Source of the DNA: Bradyrhizobium sp. B124
GTDB lineage: Bacteria; Pseudomonadota; Alphaproteobacteria; Rhizobiales; Xanthobacteraceae
NCBI RefSeq assembly: GCF_038967635.1
Contig: NZ_CP152413.1
Location: 186,001 to 250,000 of the forward strand
DNA: 64,000 nt
Reading direction: 5' to 3'
The notes beneath the pieces were generated by a model, which saw nothing but the letters and a program-made list of their open reading frames with translations, searched no databases and was not told the DNA's origin. How positions within the stretch are numbered: the first letter of the stretch is position 1; every line of letters begins with the position of its first letter. Shown here piece by piece: positions 17,160 to 26,107 of this stretch. The translations under genes and the position numbers were made by a program.

Positions 17160-17174
17160 TTAACCGGAGGTTAA
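17160..17174 (-). promoter_or_regulatory. CtrA-type binding site upstream of the histidine kinase
   Basis: On the minus strand the sequence is TTAA-CCTCCGG-TTAAC, an exact match to the alphaproteobacterial CtrA consensus TTAA-N7-TTAAC. A second TTAA (17176-17179) and a TTAA-N8-TTAA (17127-17142) are close by, in an AT-rich leader. The site is about 100 bp upstream of ATG 17059. CtrA control is inferred from the motif. Confidence 0.65.
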
Positions 17175-17179
17175 ATTAA

Positions 17180-17514
17180 CTGTTGCGCTGGGCGCCGCGC
17201 CGTTGGTCCGAGGAGAGCCACGGCTTTCGAGGACTGCAACGAAAGGCGGCATGTTTCGGCATACAGCTATTGCGTGACCGCCTGTGAACCCCAGACGCTG
17301 GCCACGTCCACATGATTTCGGAATAATGGAAATGTGCGCCTGATTTGCCCGACATGTCAAGTTGCCAAATCGAATGCCGGCGGCGGGCTACTTTGCATGG
17401 GGTTGTTTTCGATATTTTGGCAGCGCGCACCTTCTAAGGGGAATGCTCCTTCGCGAGACGACGCTGCATGGCACGGTGGCCCGCCGACGCGGTTCACCGT
17501 GCCAATGCGAGGAG
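17180..17514. other. Intergenic stretch without recognised gene
   Basis: 335 bp between the kinase promoter and the end of the dehydrogenase gene. No frame shows homology, codon bias or a good ribosome-binding site; it is lower in GC than the neighbouring genes by eye. Confidence 0.5.
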
Positions 17515-18387
17515 CTAGCGCTGCAGGCGCGCGAGCAGGCTCGACGTATCCCAGCGCTTGCCGCCCATCTTCTCGACCTCGGCATAGAATTGGTCGACCA
17601 GCGCGGTGGCGGGGAGGGTGGCGCCGTTGCGGCGGGCTTCCGCCAGCGCAATCGAGAGGTCCTTGCGCATCCACTCGACCGCGAAGCCGAAATCGTACTT
17701 GCCCTCGTTCATGGTCTTGTAGCGGTTTTCCATCTGCCAGGACTGCGCTGCTCCCTTGGAGATGGTTTCGATCACGGCGGCGACGTCGAGGCCGCTCTTC
17801 TTGGCGAAGTGGATGCCCTCGGACAGGCCCTGCACGAGGCCGGCGATGCAGATCTGGTTGACCATCTTGGTCAGCTGGCCGGCGCCTGCCGGTCCGAGCA
17901 GCTTGCACATCCGCGCATAGGCGCCGGTGATAACAGGCTCGGCGCCAGCGTAGGCGTCTGCGCTGCCGCCGCACATCACCGTCAGCACGCCGTTCTCGGC
18001 GCCGGCCTGGCCGCCCGACACCGGCGCGTCGACGAACTTGAAGCCGGCCTTGGTGGCGGCGGCATCGAGCTCGCGGGCGACCTCGGCGGAGGCGGTGGTG
18101 TGGTCGACGAAGGTCGCGCCCTTCTTCATGCCGGCAAAGGCGCCGTCGGGGCCGATGGTGACCGCGCGCAGGTCGTTGTCGTTGCCGACGCAGCACATCA
18201 CGAAATCCTGGCCTTCGGCGGCGGCCTTCGGGGTCGGCGCCGTCTTGCCGCCGAACTTGTCGGCCCATTCCTTCGCCTTCGCCGCGGTCCGGTTGTAAAC
18301 GGTGACCTCATGGCCGCCCTTTTTCACGAGGTGTCCCGCCATCGGGAAACCCATTACGCCGAGACCGAGGAAAGCGACTTTAGCCAT
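17515..18387 (-). CDS. NAD(P)-dependent beta-hydroxyacid dehydrogenase (3-hydroxyisobutyrate dehydrogenase / tartronate semialdehyde reductase family)
   Basis: 290 aa, full length for the family. The Rossmann fold starts at once with AFLGLGVMGFPMAGHLVKKGG; the substrate loop is FVDAPVSGGQAGAENG; the catalytic lysine sits in GAGQLTKMVNQI. Family members reduce or oxidise short beta-hydroxy acids (3-hydroxyisobutyrate, tartronate semialdehyde, succinic semialdehyde). Ribosome-binding site AAGGTAAC precedes ATG 18387. It stands alone, divergent from the VOC gene, so the substrate is not indicated. Confidence 0.9.
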   Translation of the reverse strand: MAKVAFLGLGVMGFPMAGHLVKKGGHEVTVYNRTAAKAKEWADKFGGKTAPTPKAAAEGQDFVMCCVGNDNDLRAVTIGPDGAFAGMKKGATFVDHTTASAEVARELDAAATKAGFKFVDAPVSGGQAGAENGVLTVMCGGSADAYAGAEPVITGAYARMCKLLGPAGAGQLTKMVNQICIAGLVQGLSEGIHFAKKSGLDVAAVIETISKGAAQSWQMENRYKTMNEGKYDFGFAVEWMRKDLSIALAEARRNGATLPATALVDQFYAEVEKMGGKRWDTSSLLARLQR

Positions 18388-18589
18388 GTCTGTTACCTTG
18401 TGATTTGCCGTGGTGATCGCCCTTGAGACCGCCGGAAAACGTCGCGGCGGGCAGGGCATTCCGTCCATGGAAGGGAGCCGCACCATACCCCCTGCGCAGC
18501 GGAGGGCAACGGCTTCGTTGGATGGCAGACCCCGGTTTTGTGCTAGGATCGCCCGACCAAAGAACCTCACAAAAAAGGGAGTGTATCGC

Positions 18590-19027
18590 ATGGGCATGAG
18601 CGTCGGTGTGCTCGATCATTTCAATATCCGGACCCGGAATCTCGCCGCCACGGTGCGGTTCTATGAGGACATTCTGGGCCTGGAAAAGGGGGCGCGGCCG
18701 AACTTCGCGTTCCCCGGTGCGTGGATGTACAGCGAGGGCAAGGCGGTCGTGCATCTGGTCGATATTTCCGCGACCGACGAGGCACAAAAGCCTGACTCGG
18801 GCGTCGTCCATCACGTCGCCTTTGCCAGTCAGGGCTTTGACGGGATGCGGAAGCGGCTTCAGTCCAAAGGCATGGAATTCGACTCGCGCCAGGTTCCCGG
18901 CGGCGATCTCTGGCAGATCTTCGTCAACGACCCCAACGGGGTCATGATCGAGCTGAACTACGAGGCCGCCAAGGAAGGCGGCGCCGCAGCGCCGGCCGAG
19001 CGGCGGGACGACGTCGGAGCGAGGTAG
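18590..19027 (+). CDS. VOC-superfamily (glyoxalase/dioxygenase-like) protein
   Basis: 145 aa; two beta-alpha-beta-beta-beta halves of the vicinal-oxygen-chelate fold: VLDHFNIRTRNLAATVRFYEDILGLEKG and later GVVHHVAFASQGFDGMRKRL with FVNDPNGVMIELNY near the end. Candidate metal ligands are His in LDHF, His in VHHV and Glu in IELNY. ATG 18590 has GGGAG nine to ten bases upstream; a second Met at 18596 is possible. The substrate is unknown; it sits immediately upstream of mrp. Confidence 0.85.
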   Translation: MGMSVGVLDHFNIRTRNLAATVRFYEDILGLEKGARPNFAFPGAWMYSEGKAVVHLVDISATDEAQKPDSGVVHHVAFASQGFDGMRKRLQSKGMEFDSRQVPGGDLWQIFVNDPNGVMIELNYEAAKEGGAAAPAERRDDVGAR

Positions 19028-19083
19028 CCTTTTGCGCTGCAACGCTCTATGGGAGGTCTCTTGAACTTTCCGGGAGATGCGCG

Positions 19084-20214
19084 GTGAGCGTGACGCAGCA
19101 ACAGGTTCTCGATTGCCTTGCCAAGGTGATGTCGCCGCGCGGCACAGCCTTGACCAACGCCAATGTGCTGTCGGCGATCGCGGTCACCGACGGCAAGGTG
19201 TTCTTCTCGATCAATGTCGACGCCGCGGAAGCCCGCGCCTGGGAGAGCGTGCGTGCGCAGGCCGAGAACGCCGTGCGCGCCATTCCCGGTGTCAGCGTCG
19301 CGATGATCGCGCTGACCGCAGAGCGCAAGGCCGGCGGTGCGGCGCCTGCGCCGCGGCCGGCCGGCGGTGTCCAGCCTGCGTCCGCGCACCGTCATCCGCA
19401 CCCGCCTGGTGCGCAATCGCCGATGGCCCGGCAGGCCGAGATCCCCGGCATCTCAGCCGTCATCGCGGTTGCCTCCGGCAAGGGCGGGGTCGGCAAGTCG
19501 ACCACCGCGCTCAACCTTGCGCTCGGTCTGCGCGACATCGGCCTGCGCGTCGGGCTGCTCGACGCCGACATCTACGGCCCATCGGTGCCGCGGCTGACCG
19601 GCATCCGCGAGAAGCCGAAGCTCAACGACGACAAGAAGATGATCCCGCTGCAGCGCTTCGGCCTGTCGATCATGTCGATCGGCTTCCTGGTCGAGGAGGA
19701 CACCGCGATGATCTGGCGCGGGCCGATGGTGATGTCGGCGATCACCCAGATGCTGCGCGACGTCGTCTGGGGCACGCTCGATGTGCTGGTCGTCGACATG
19801 CCGCCCGGCACCGGCGACGCCCAGCTCACGCTGGCGCAGAACGTCCCGCTTAAGGGCGCCGTCATTATCTCGACGCCGCAGGACCTCTCGCTGATCGACG
19901 CGCGGCGGGGACTGGCGATGTTCAAGAAGGTCAATGTGCCGGTGCTCGGCATCGTCGAGAACATGAGCTATTTCCAGTGCCCGCATTGCGGCACGCGCTC
20001 GGACATCTTTGGCCATGGCGGCGCCCGCCACGAGGCCGAGAAGCTCGGGGTGCCGTTCCTCGGCGAGATCCCGCTGCATATTGCCATCCGTGCCGCCTCC
20101 GATTCCGGCAACCCGGTGGTCGAGAGCGAACCGGACGGCCCGCACGCGGCGATCTACCGTGCGATCGGCAGCAAGGTCCGTGAGCAGCTGCAAGGCGTCA
20201 TCGCCGCCGCCTGA
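19084..20214 (+). CDS. mrp: Mrp/NBP35-family Fe-S cluster carrier ATPase
   Basis: 376 aa from GTG 19084. Three parts: an N-terminal MIP18/DUF59 domain (VTQQQVLDCLAKVMSP...), an Ala/Pro/His-rich linker around residues 95-125, and a deviant Walker P-loop ATPase (VASGKGGVGKSTTALN, LLDADIYGPSVPRL). The CxxC of FQCPHCG binds the bridging Fe-S cluster in the dimer. It delivers Fe-S clusters to apoproteins in the cytoplasm. About 560 bp downstream lies a decayed copy of its 3' end (see 20672-20778). Confidence 0.94.
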   Translation: MSVTQQQVLDCLAKVMSPRGTALTNANVLSAIAVTDGKVFFSINVDAAEARAWESVRAQAENAVRAIPGVSVAMIALTAERKAGGAAPAPRPAGGVQPASAHRHPHPPGAQSPMARQAEIPGISAVIAVASGKGGVGKSTTALNLALGLRDIGLRVGLLDADIYGPSVPRLTGIREKPKLNDDKKMIPLQRFGLSIMSIGFLVEEDTAMIWRGPMVMSAITQMLRDVVWGTLDVLVVDMPPGTGDAQLTLAQNVPLKGAVIISTPQDLSLIDARRGLAMFKKVNVPVLGIVENMSYFQCPHCGTRSDIFGHGGARHEAEKLGVPFLGEIPLHIAIRAASDSGNPVVESEPDGPHAAIYRAIGSKVREQLQGVIAAA

Positions 20215-20424
20215 GCCCGCGCTGTTGTCCCGGTCTGCCGGTGGGCTTCAAAGGCCGGGATCCGGGCGGCCTTTCTTCACAGGCCTGTCGCCCTGGGACG
20301 ATTGCTGAATCGCGTCCGGCCTGTATGTTTGTCCAGCACTGGCCGAATCGTACCGCCGTGCCGTCAATTGAAGGCGGGCACGGGTAGCCGTAATGCGGGG
20401 AGGGGCCGTGAGGCGACCAGCGAC

Positions 20425-20661
20425 ATGGCAGCATCACGCGAAGCAAACAAGCAACGCCGCAAGCATCTGACGCGGGAGAAGCGCGAAGAGGCCTCCCGGG
20501 CGGCGTTCAACCTTGCGAAGAAATCCGACTCGATCGGCGAGGCCGCGATCGCGATCGCCAAGACCTTTGGCGTCAGCAAGACGACCGCGCAAAGCTGGAT
20601 CCGGCGTGGGCGGCATTTGGCCGATAAAGCCAAGAAGGCGCGAGAGGCGACGCGGCGCTGA
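20425..20661 (+). CDS. Small basic HTH-like protein
   Basis: 78 aa from ATG 20425, rich in Lys, Arg and Ala. The central part AAIAIAKTFGVSKTTAQSWIRRGRHLADKAKKAR reads like a helix-turn-helix of the type that pairs with a recognition helix SKTTAQSWIRRG, so it may bind DNA. No catalytic domain. It lies between mrp and a degenerate duplicate of the mrp tail. A weak GAGG-like ribosome-binding site. I do not recognise a named family. Confidence 0.6.
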   Translation: MAASREANKQRRKHLTREKREEASRAAFNLAKKSDSIGEAAIAIAKTFGVSKTTAQSWIRRGRHLADKAKKAREATRR

Positions 20662-22056
<1,395 letters not shown>

Positions 22057-22128
22057 TCGCACTCCGAGCGTTCGCGAGAAGAGAACGCGCCAAGAGCTTC
22101 GAGCTAACAAGAGCTTCGACTTAAGTAG

Positions 22129-22158
22129 CCCGGCCCCCGCAAGGGGGCCGGGTTTTTT
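22129..22158 (+). terminator. Strong rho-independent terminator after the first TRAP binding protein
   Basis: Perfect 10-bp GC stem CCCGGCCCCC / GGGGGCCGGG with loop GCAA, followed by TTTTTT (22153-22158). It separates the two paralogous binding-protein genes into different transcripts. Confidence 0.92.
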
Positions 22159-22320
22159 GCGTCTGGCATTCGCCGAGGGGATGTTCCATGCTCGCGTCCG
22201 AAGCCTCGGCACGAAGGCGGGCGCGTGATCGGTCACCGGTCATGACGGCAAAGAAACGCAGCGCGACGATCGCAAGCAGTCGACGCTCGGACAAACACAA
22301 TCATACAGGGTGGGATTCAA

Positions 22321-23409
22321 ATGAAGCGCAGAGATTTCATCAAGGTCACGGGTTTAGGTGTCGCAGGCGCGGCAACGGTCGCAGCTCCCGCGATCGCGCA
22401 GTCGATGCCTGAGCTCAAATGGCGCCTGACGACAAGCTGGCCGAAGTCGCTCGACACGTTGCACGGCGGCGCCGAGCTGATGGCCAAGGCGGTCGGTGAA
22501 GCCACCGACAACAAGTTCCAGATCCAGACCTTTGCCGCCGGCGAGATCGTGCCCGGCCTGCAGGTGCTCGACGCCGTGCAGAACGGCACGGTCGAGATGG
22601 GGCACACCGCGCCCTATTACTATTTCGGCAAGGACCCGACCTTCACCTTCGGCTCCTCGGTGCCGTTCGGCCCCAACATGCGGCTCAATCAGGCCTGGTT
22701 CATGCTGGGCGGCGGCAAGGAGCTGCTCAACGAGTTCTACAAGAGCTACAACGTCACCTCGCTGCTCGCCGGCAACACCGGCTGCCAGATGGGTGGTTGG
22801 TTCCGCAAGGAGATCAACAGCGTCGACGATCTCAAGGGCCTCAAATTCCGCATCGGCGGCTTTGCCGGACGGGTGATGCAGAAGCTCGGCGCGGTGCCGC
22901 AGCAGCTCGCCGGCGGCGACATCTATCCGGCGCTGGAAAAAGGCACCATCGATGCGGCCGAGTGGGTCGGTCCCTATGACGACGAGAAGCTCGGCTTCTA
23001 CAAGGTCGCGCCGAACTACTATTTTCCCGGCTGGTGGGAAGGCGGCCCGATGCTGGTGGCGATGATCAACCTCGACAAGTGGAACGCGCTGCCGAAGCAC
23101 TATCAATTCGTGCTCGAGCAGGCCGGCCATCTCGCCAACAACTGGATGATGGCGCGCTACGACCAGGCCAACCCGCTCGCACTGAAGAAGCTGCTCGCGG
23201 CCGGCACCAAGCTGCGCCCATTCCCGACTGCGGTGATGGAAGCGTCCTTCAAGGCCGCCAAGGAGCTGCATGCCGAGGTTTCGGCGACCAATGCCAATTT
23301 CAAGAAGGTCTATGACTCGCTGACGACGTTCTCCAACAACGGCTATCAGTGGTTCCAGGTCGCCGAAGTCGGCTACGACAATTTCATGGCGCGCCACTCT
23401 CAGGCCTGA
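22321..23409 (+). CDS. TRAP transporter substrate-binding protein (FcbT1/DctP type), copy 2
   Basis: 362 aa, the same length as the preceding paralogue and clearly homologous throughout (MKRRDFIK Tat signal, [48 protein letters not shown]). Differences cluster in the ligand cleft region (e.g. TAPYYYFGKDPTFTFGSSVPFGPNMRL against [27 protein letters not shown]), so substrate range may differ. It has its own terminator on each side. Membrane partner presumed to be the dctQM pair at 34-36.6 kb or one elsewhere. Confidence 0.92.
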   Translation: MKRRDFIKVTGLGVAGAATVAAPAIAQSMPELKWRLTTSWPKSLDTLHGGAELMAKAVGEATDNKFQIQTFAAGEIVPGLQVLDAVQNGTVEMGHTAPYYYFGKDPTFTFGSSVPFGPNMRLNQAWFMLGGGKELLNEFYKSYNVTSLLAGNTGCQMGGWFRKEINSVDDLKGLKFRIGGFAGRVMQKLGAVPQQLAGGDIYPALEKGTIDAAEWVGPYDDEKLGFYKVAPNYYFPGWWEGGPMLVAMINLDKWNALPKHYQFVLEQAGHLANNWMMARYDQANPLALKKLLAAGTKLRPFPTAVMEASFKAAKELHAEVSATNANFKKVYDSLTTFSNNGYQWFQVAEVGYDNFMARHSQA

Positions 23410-23435
23410 CGCCACTGACCTTCAGCGCAAGCAGA

Positions 23436-23463
23436 ACCCCGGGGCAAAGCTCCGGGGTCTTTT
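23436..23463 (+). terminator. Rho-independent terminator after the second TRAP binding protein
   Basis: Stem ACCCCGG (23436-23442) / CCGGGGT (23452-23458) extended by G-T and GC/GC pairs around loop AAA, followed by CTTTT. Confidence 0.85.
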
Positions 23464-23551
23464 GCTGGGAGCCAGCGAGGGGCCCGCCAAACGAATGCTT
23501 TTCGGCACGATTCATGCTAGCATTGCTCAGGAGCGTGAATCAGGGCGCCAT

Positions 23552-23824
23552 ATGCGTTTCCTCGGTCTTATCCTGCGGACGCTGTTTCTGACCCTTGTGG
23601 TGGTCATCACTGCTCGCGTCGCAAGCCCGCAAAACGAAACCATCTGGTCGGCCTACGAGACGCCATCGGATCTGTTTCGCATCATCCTGGGCGCCGCGGT
23701 CTGCCTTTTCGTCGCCGTCCAGATCTTCAGGTATTCCAGAGATCCCGCTGATATGCGCAGGTGGGTCGTGATCGGGGGCGCCGCGGTGCCGTTGGCGTTG
23801 GTTTGCGCGGTCGTCATCTGGTAG
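23552..23824 (+). CDS. Small hypothetical membrane protein
   Basis: 90 aa from ATG 23552 with three predicted membrane helices: LILRTLFLTLVVVITA, IILGAAVCLFVAVQIF and VVIGGAAVPLALVCAVVIW at the extreme C-terminus. No catalytic motif. An AGGG lies upstream of the ATG; an earlier in-frame ATG at 23495 is possible but adds a charged, unconserved-looking tail. Family not recognised. Confidence 0.65.
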   Translation: MRFLGLILRTLFLTLVVVITARVASPQNETIWSAYETPSDLFRIILGAAVCLFVAVQIFRYSRDPADMRRWVVIGGAAVPLALVCAVVIW

Positions 23825-23875
23825 GCGCGGTCGCTGATCGCGTCGGCCCAGAAATCACCGTGCAAGCCCCGTCGA

Positions 23876-24208
23876 TCAAAATGGAAACGGCAATGAGCGC
23901 ACGGGAAGGCGGCTTTCGAAGCTCAATCCGGTGGCCGGTCCGGTCCGGTAATGGCCGTTATAGTGCCCTCCATTTGGGCAGTAATTCGGATCCTGACGCT
24001 CCTGATCGTCGATTGTCCGGCGATAGCTTCGCTGCTGATAGCGCGTCTGCCAGCAATGGCAGTTCTGGTCACAAGCGAGTCGTGCCCGAACGACGCTTGC
24101 GGGGCCTTGCGGCGACAGCCGCGTGACCTGAACAGGCGCAGCGCAGGCTACCGACGCCATCATGGCACCGGCCGCAGCGATGAGAAGCAGACGCGTTGTA
24201 TTTTTCAT
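23876..24208 (-). CDS. Small exported hypothetical protein
   Basis: 110 aa from ATG 24208. A clear Sec signal peptide (KNTTRLLLIAAAGAMMASVACA, cleavage near AAP) is followed by a polar domain with four cysteines (CDQNCHCW and NYCPNGGHYNGHY) and many aromatic and Arg residues. No recognised domain. It is downstream of another small exported protein and of the RND efflux operon, all on the minus strand. Confidence 0.6.
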   Translation of the reverse strand: MKNTTRLLLIAAAGAMMASVACAAPVQVTRLSPQGPASVVRARLACDQNCHCWQTRYQQRSYRRTIDDQERQDPNYCPNGGHYNGHYRTGPATGLSFESRLPVRSLPFPF

Positions 24209-24271
24209 ATGGGTCTCATCGAGCCGATCAGCGTGAATCCCGGAAGCCAATTCAATTGCCGGAGCGTGCCG

Positions 24272-24472
24272 CTATTTCCTTGGCGATCGCTTTAGCGGCG
24301 ATGCTGGAGGCGTTGATACGGCAGCCGGCGTCGTGCGAACCACCGGGTTCTTCTGCTCGTTGGGACCGCCGAGATTGCTTGGCTTTTTCGGACCGCCGAC
24401 CGCGCTTTGTGCGGCCGCGGATCCCGCAGAGACCGCAAGGAGAACTGCCGCCAGGATGAGCATGTTTTTCAT
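24272..24472 (-). CDS. Very small exported hypothetical protein
   Basis: 66 aa. Signal peptide MKNMLILAAVLLAVSAGSAAA with cleavage near AAAQS, leaving a mature peptide of about 45 residues that is Pro, Lys and Asn rich (GGPKKPSNLGGPNEQKNPVV). GGAGG lies eight to nine bases before ATG 24472. It is 40 bp downstream of the outer-membrane efflux gene, so probably cotranscribed. Function unknown. Confidence 0.6.
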   Translation of the reverse strand: MKNMLILAAVLLAVSAGSAAAQSAVGGPKKPSNLGGPNEQKNPVVRTTPAAVSTPPASPLKRSPRK

Positions 24473-24511
24473 TCGTCGGTTCCTCCAGTCAGTAGCCTCG
24501 TACGGCGCTTC

Positions 24512-26107
24512 TCAGCGGGCGGGCGGCCCGTTTTCGCTGACGCGCTGCGGGGCGCTGGCGGGTAAATCCTCCAGGGCACATTTGCGCCAATCGTCGGATG
24601 TGCAGTTGATCGGCCAGCCGCCGCCAAGCGCCATGAAAAGGGCGGCGCTGTCCGAGAGGCGCGTCGCCTGCGCCTGCACGCGGACCACCGCCGCCGTCAG
24701 ATAGACCTGCTGGGCATTGAGCACGACCACCTGATTGACTTGCCCGAGAGCAAGCTGCTTCTGAATGATGTCGAGACTGGCCTTGGCGGCGAGCTCGGCC
24801 TTGACGGCAGCCTGCAAGGCGCGCGCGTCGGCCTGCAGGCTGCGCAGGGCGTCGGCGACGTTCTGCATCGCCGTGACGACAGCCTGGCGATAGAGCGCGT
24901 CCGCCTGGTCCACCGCGGCCTCGGCGGCCTTCTGCTTGTGATACAGCGTCAGGCCGTCGAACAGCGGCTGCGTTGCGCTCGCCGCGATGACGTAGAAGCT
25001 GGTCCCCGGCGTGAACAATTCGGCCAGGCTGAAGCCGGCGGCGCCGGCATTGCCGGTGATCGTGATGTTGGGCAGCCGCGCCGCGATCGACACGCCGACC
25101 TGGGCGTTCGCCGAGTGCAGCAGCGCTTCCGCGGCCCTGACATCCGGACGCTGGGCGATCATCTTGCTCGGCAGGCTCACCGGCAGGTGTGCGGGAAGCA
25201 CCAGGCGGTCGAGCGTGAACTTCTGCAGGATTTCGTCGGCCGAGAATTGCCCGGCCAGCGACGTCAGCAGGTCGCGCTGAACGGCGAGCTGCTTTTCGAG
25301 CGGCGGCAGCAGTTGCTCGGACTGGGCCAGCGCGGCCTCCTGCGCCAGCACGTCGACCTGGGCGGCGCCGCCCGCGTTAAACTGGTTCTTCACGATCTCC
25401 AGAATGCCGCGTTCGATCTTCACGACGCGCTGGATCGCGGCAATCTGGCCGCGAAGCGATGCTTCCTGGATCGCCGCGGTGACGACGTTGGCCGTCAGCG
25501 TGAGGTAGGCCGCTTCCAGCTGGAACAGTTGTTGCTCGGAAATCGCGTCGAGACTCTCGACGGCGCGAACATTCTGGCCCCAGATGTCCGGCACGAAGCT
25601 GACGTTCAATTGCGCGGTGTGAAGCGAAAATACCGAGGGCGACTGGCCGCCCGGGCCCGAACTCGATGCGCCGGAAATCTGCTGCTGGGCGGGCGTGTAA
25701 TTTGCGCCGAGCTGCGGGAAGAACAGCCCGCGCTGCGCCAGCGCGTTGTATTGCGCAATCCTGATCGACGCCTCGGCCGCCTGCAGGGACGGGTTGTGCT
25801 CGACCGACATCTTGATCAACTCGTCGAGCGGCCTTGAGCGAAATGCCGTCCACCACCGCAGCGACACGTCCTCTCCGCTGACGAAGTGCTGCTTGGGCAC
25901 GCTAGGACCCCCGGCACTTGTGCTGGGGGAAGCCAGCTTTTCCGGCGTGTAGCGATCGACGTCAGGGGCGGGCGGCGGCACGAAATTCGGGCCGACGGCG
26001 CAGCTTGCCAGCAACAGCCCGGCGGCGCCGGCGCCAAGCACCGGAGGCATGGCGCGCCTTCCGCGCCGCGCGAGCGCGGCAACAATCCTTGCGACGATCC
26101 CGGACAT
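24512..26107 (-). CDS. RND efflux outer-membrane factor lipoprotein (NodT/OprM family)
   Basis: 531-aa TolC-like channel subunit. The N-terminus has a lipoprotein signal with lipobox LLLASC (Cys36; Met20 is an alternative start). Two outer-membrane-efflux repeats follow, with RPDVRAAEALLHSANAQVGVSIAARLPNITI-type NodT landmarks in the second half. It forms the outer-membrane exit duct for the pump encoded immediately upstream; the two genes overlap by one base (TGATG at 26105-26109). Confidence 0.93.
   Translation of the reverse strand: MSGIVARIVAALARRGRRAMPPVLGAGAAGLLLASCAVGPNFVPPPAPDVDRYTPEKLASPSTSAGGPSVPKQHFVSGEDVSLRWWTAFRSRPLDELIKMSVEHNPSLQAAEASIRIAQYNALAQRGLFFPQLGANYTPAQQQISGASSSGPGGQSPSVFSLHTAQLNVSFVPDIWGQNVRAVESLDAISEQQLFQLEAAYLTLTANVVTAAIQEASLRGQIAAIQRVVKIERGILEIVKNQFNAGGAAQVDVLAQEAALAQSEQLLPPLEKQLAVQRDLLTSLAGQFSADEILQKFTLDRLVLPAHLPVSLPSKMIAQRPDVRAAEALLHSANAQVGVSIAARLPNITITGNAGAAGFSLAELFTPGTSFYVIAASATQPLFDGLTLYHKQKAAEAAVDQADALYRQAVVTAMQNVADALRSLQADARALQAAVKAELAAKASLDIIQKQLALGQVNQVVVLNAQQVYLTAAVVRVQAQATRLSDSAALFMALGGGWPINCTSDDWRKCALEDLPASAPQRVSENGPPAR

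Noticed and set aside
18590..19027. VOC protein as a glyoxalase I (gloA)
   Set aside because: Fold fits but the length and ligands are not specific enough to assign lactoylglutathione lyase.
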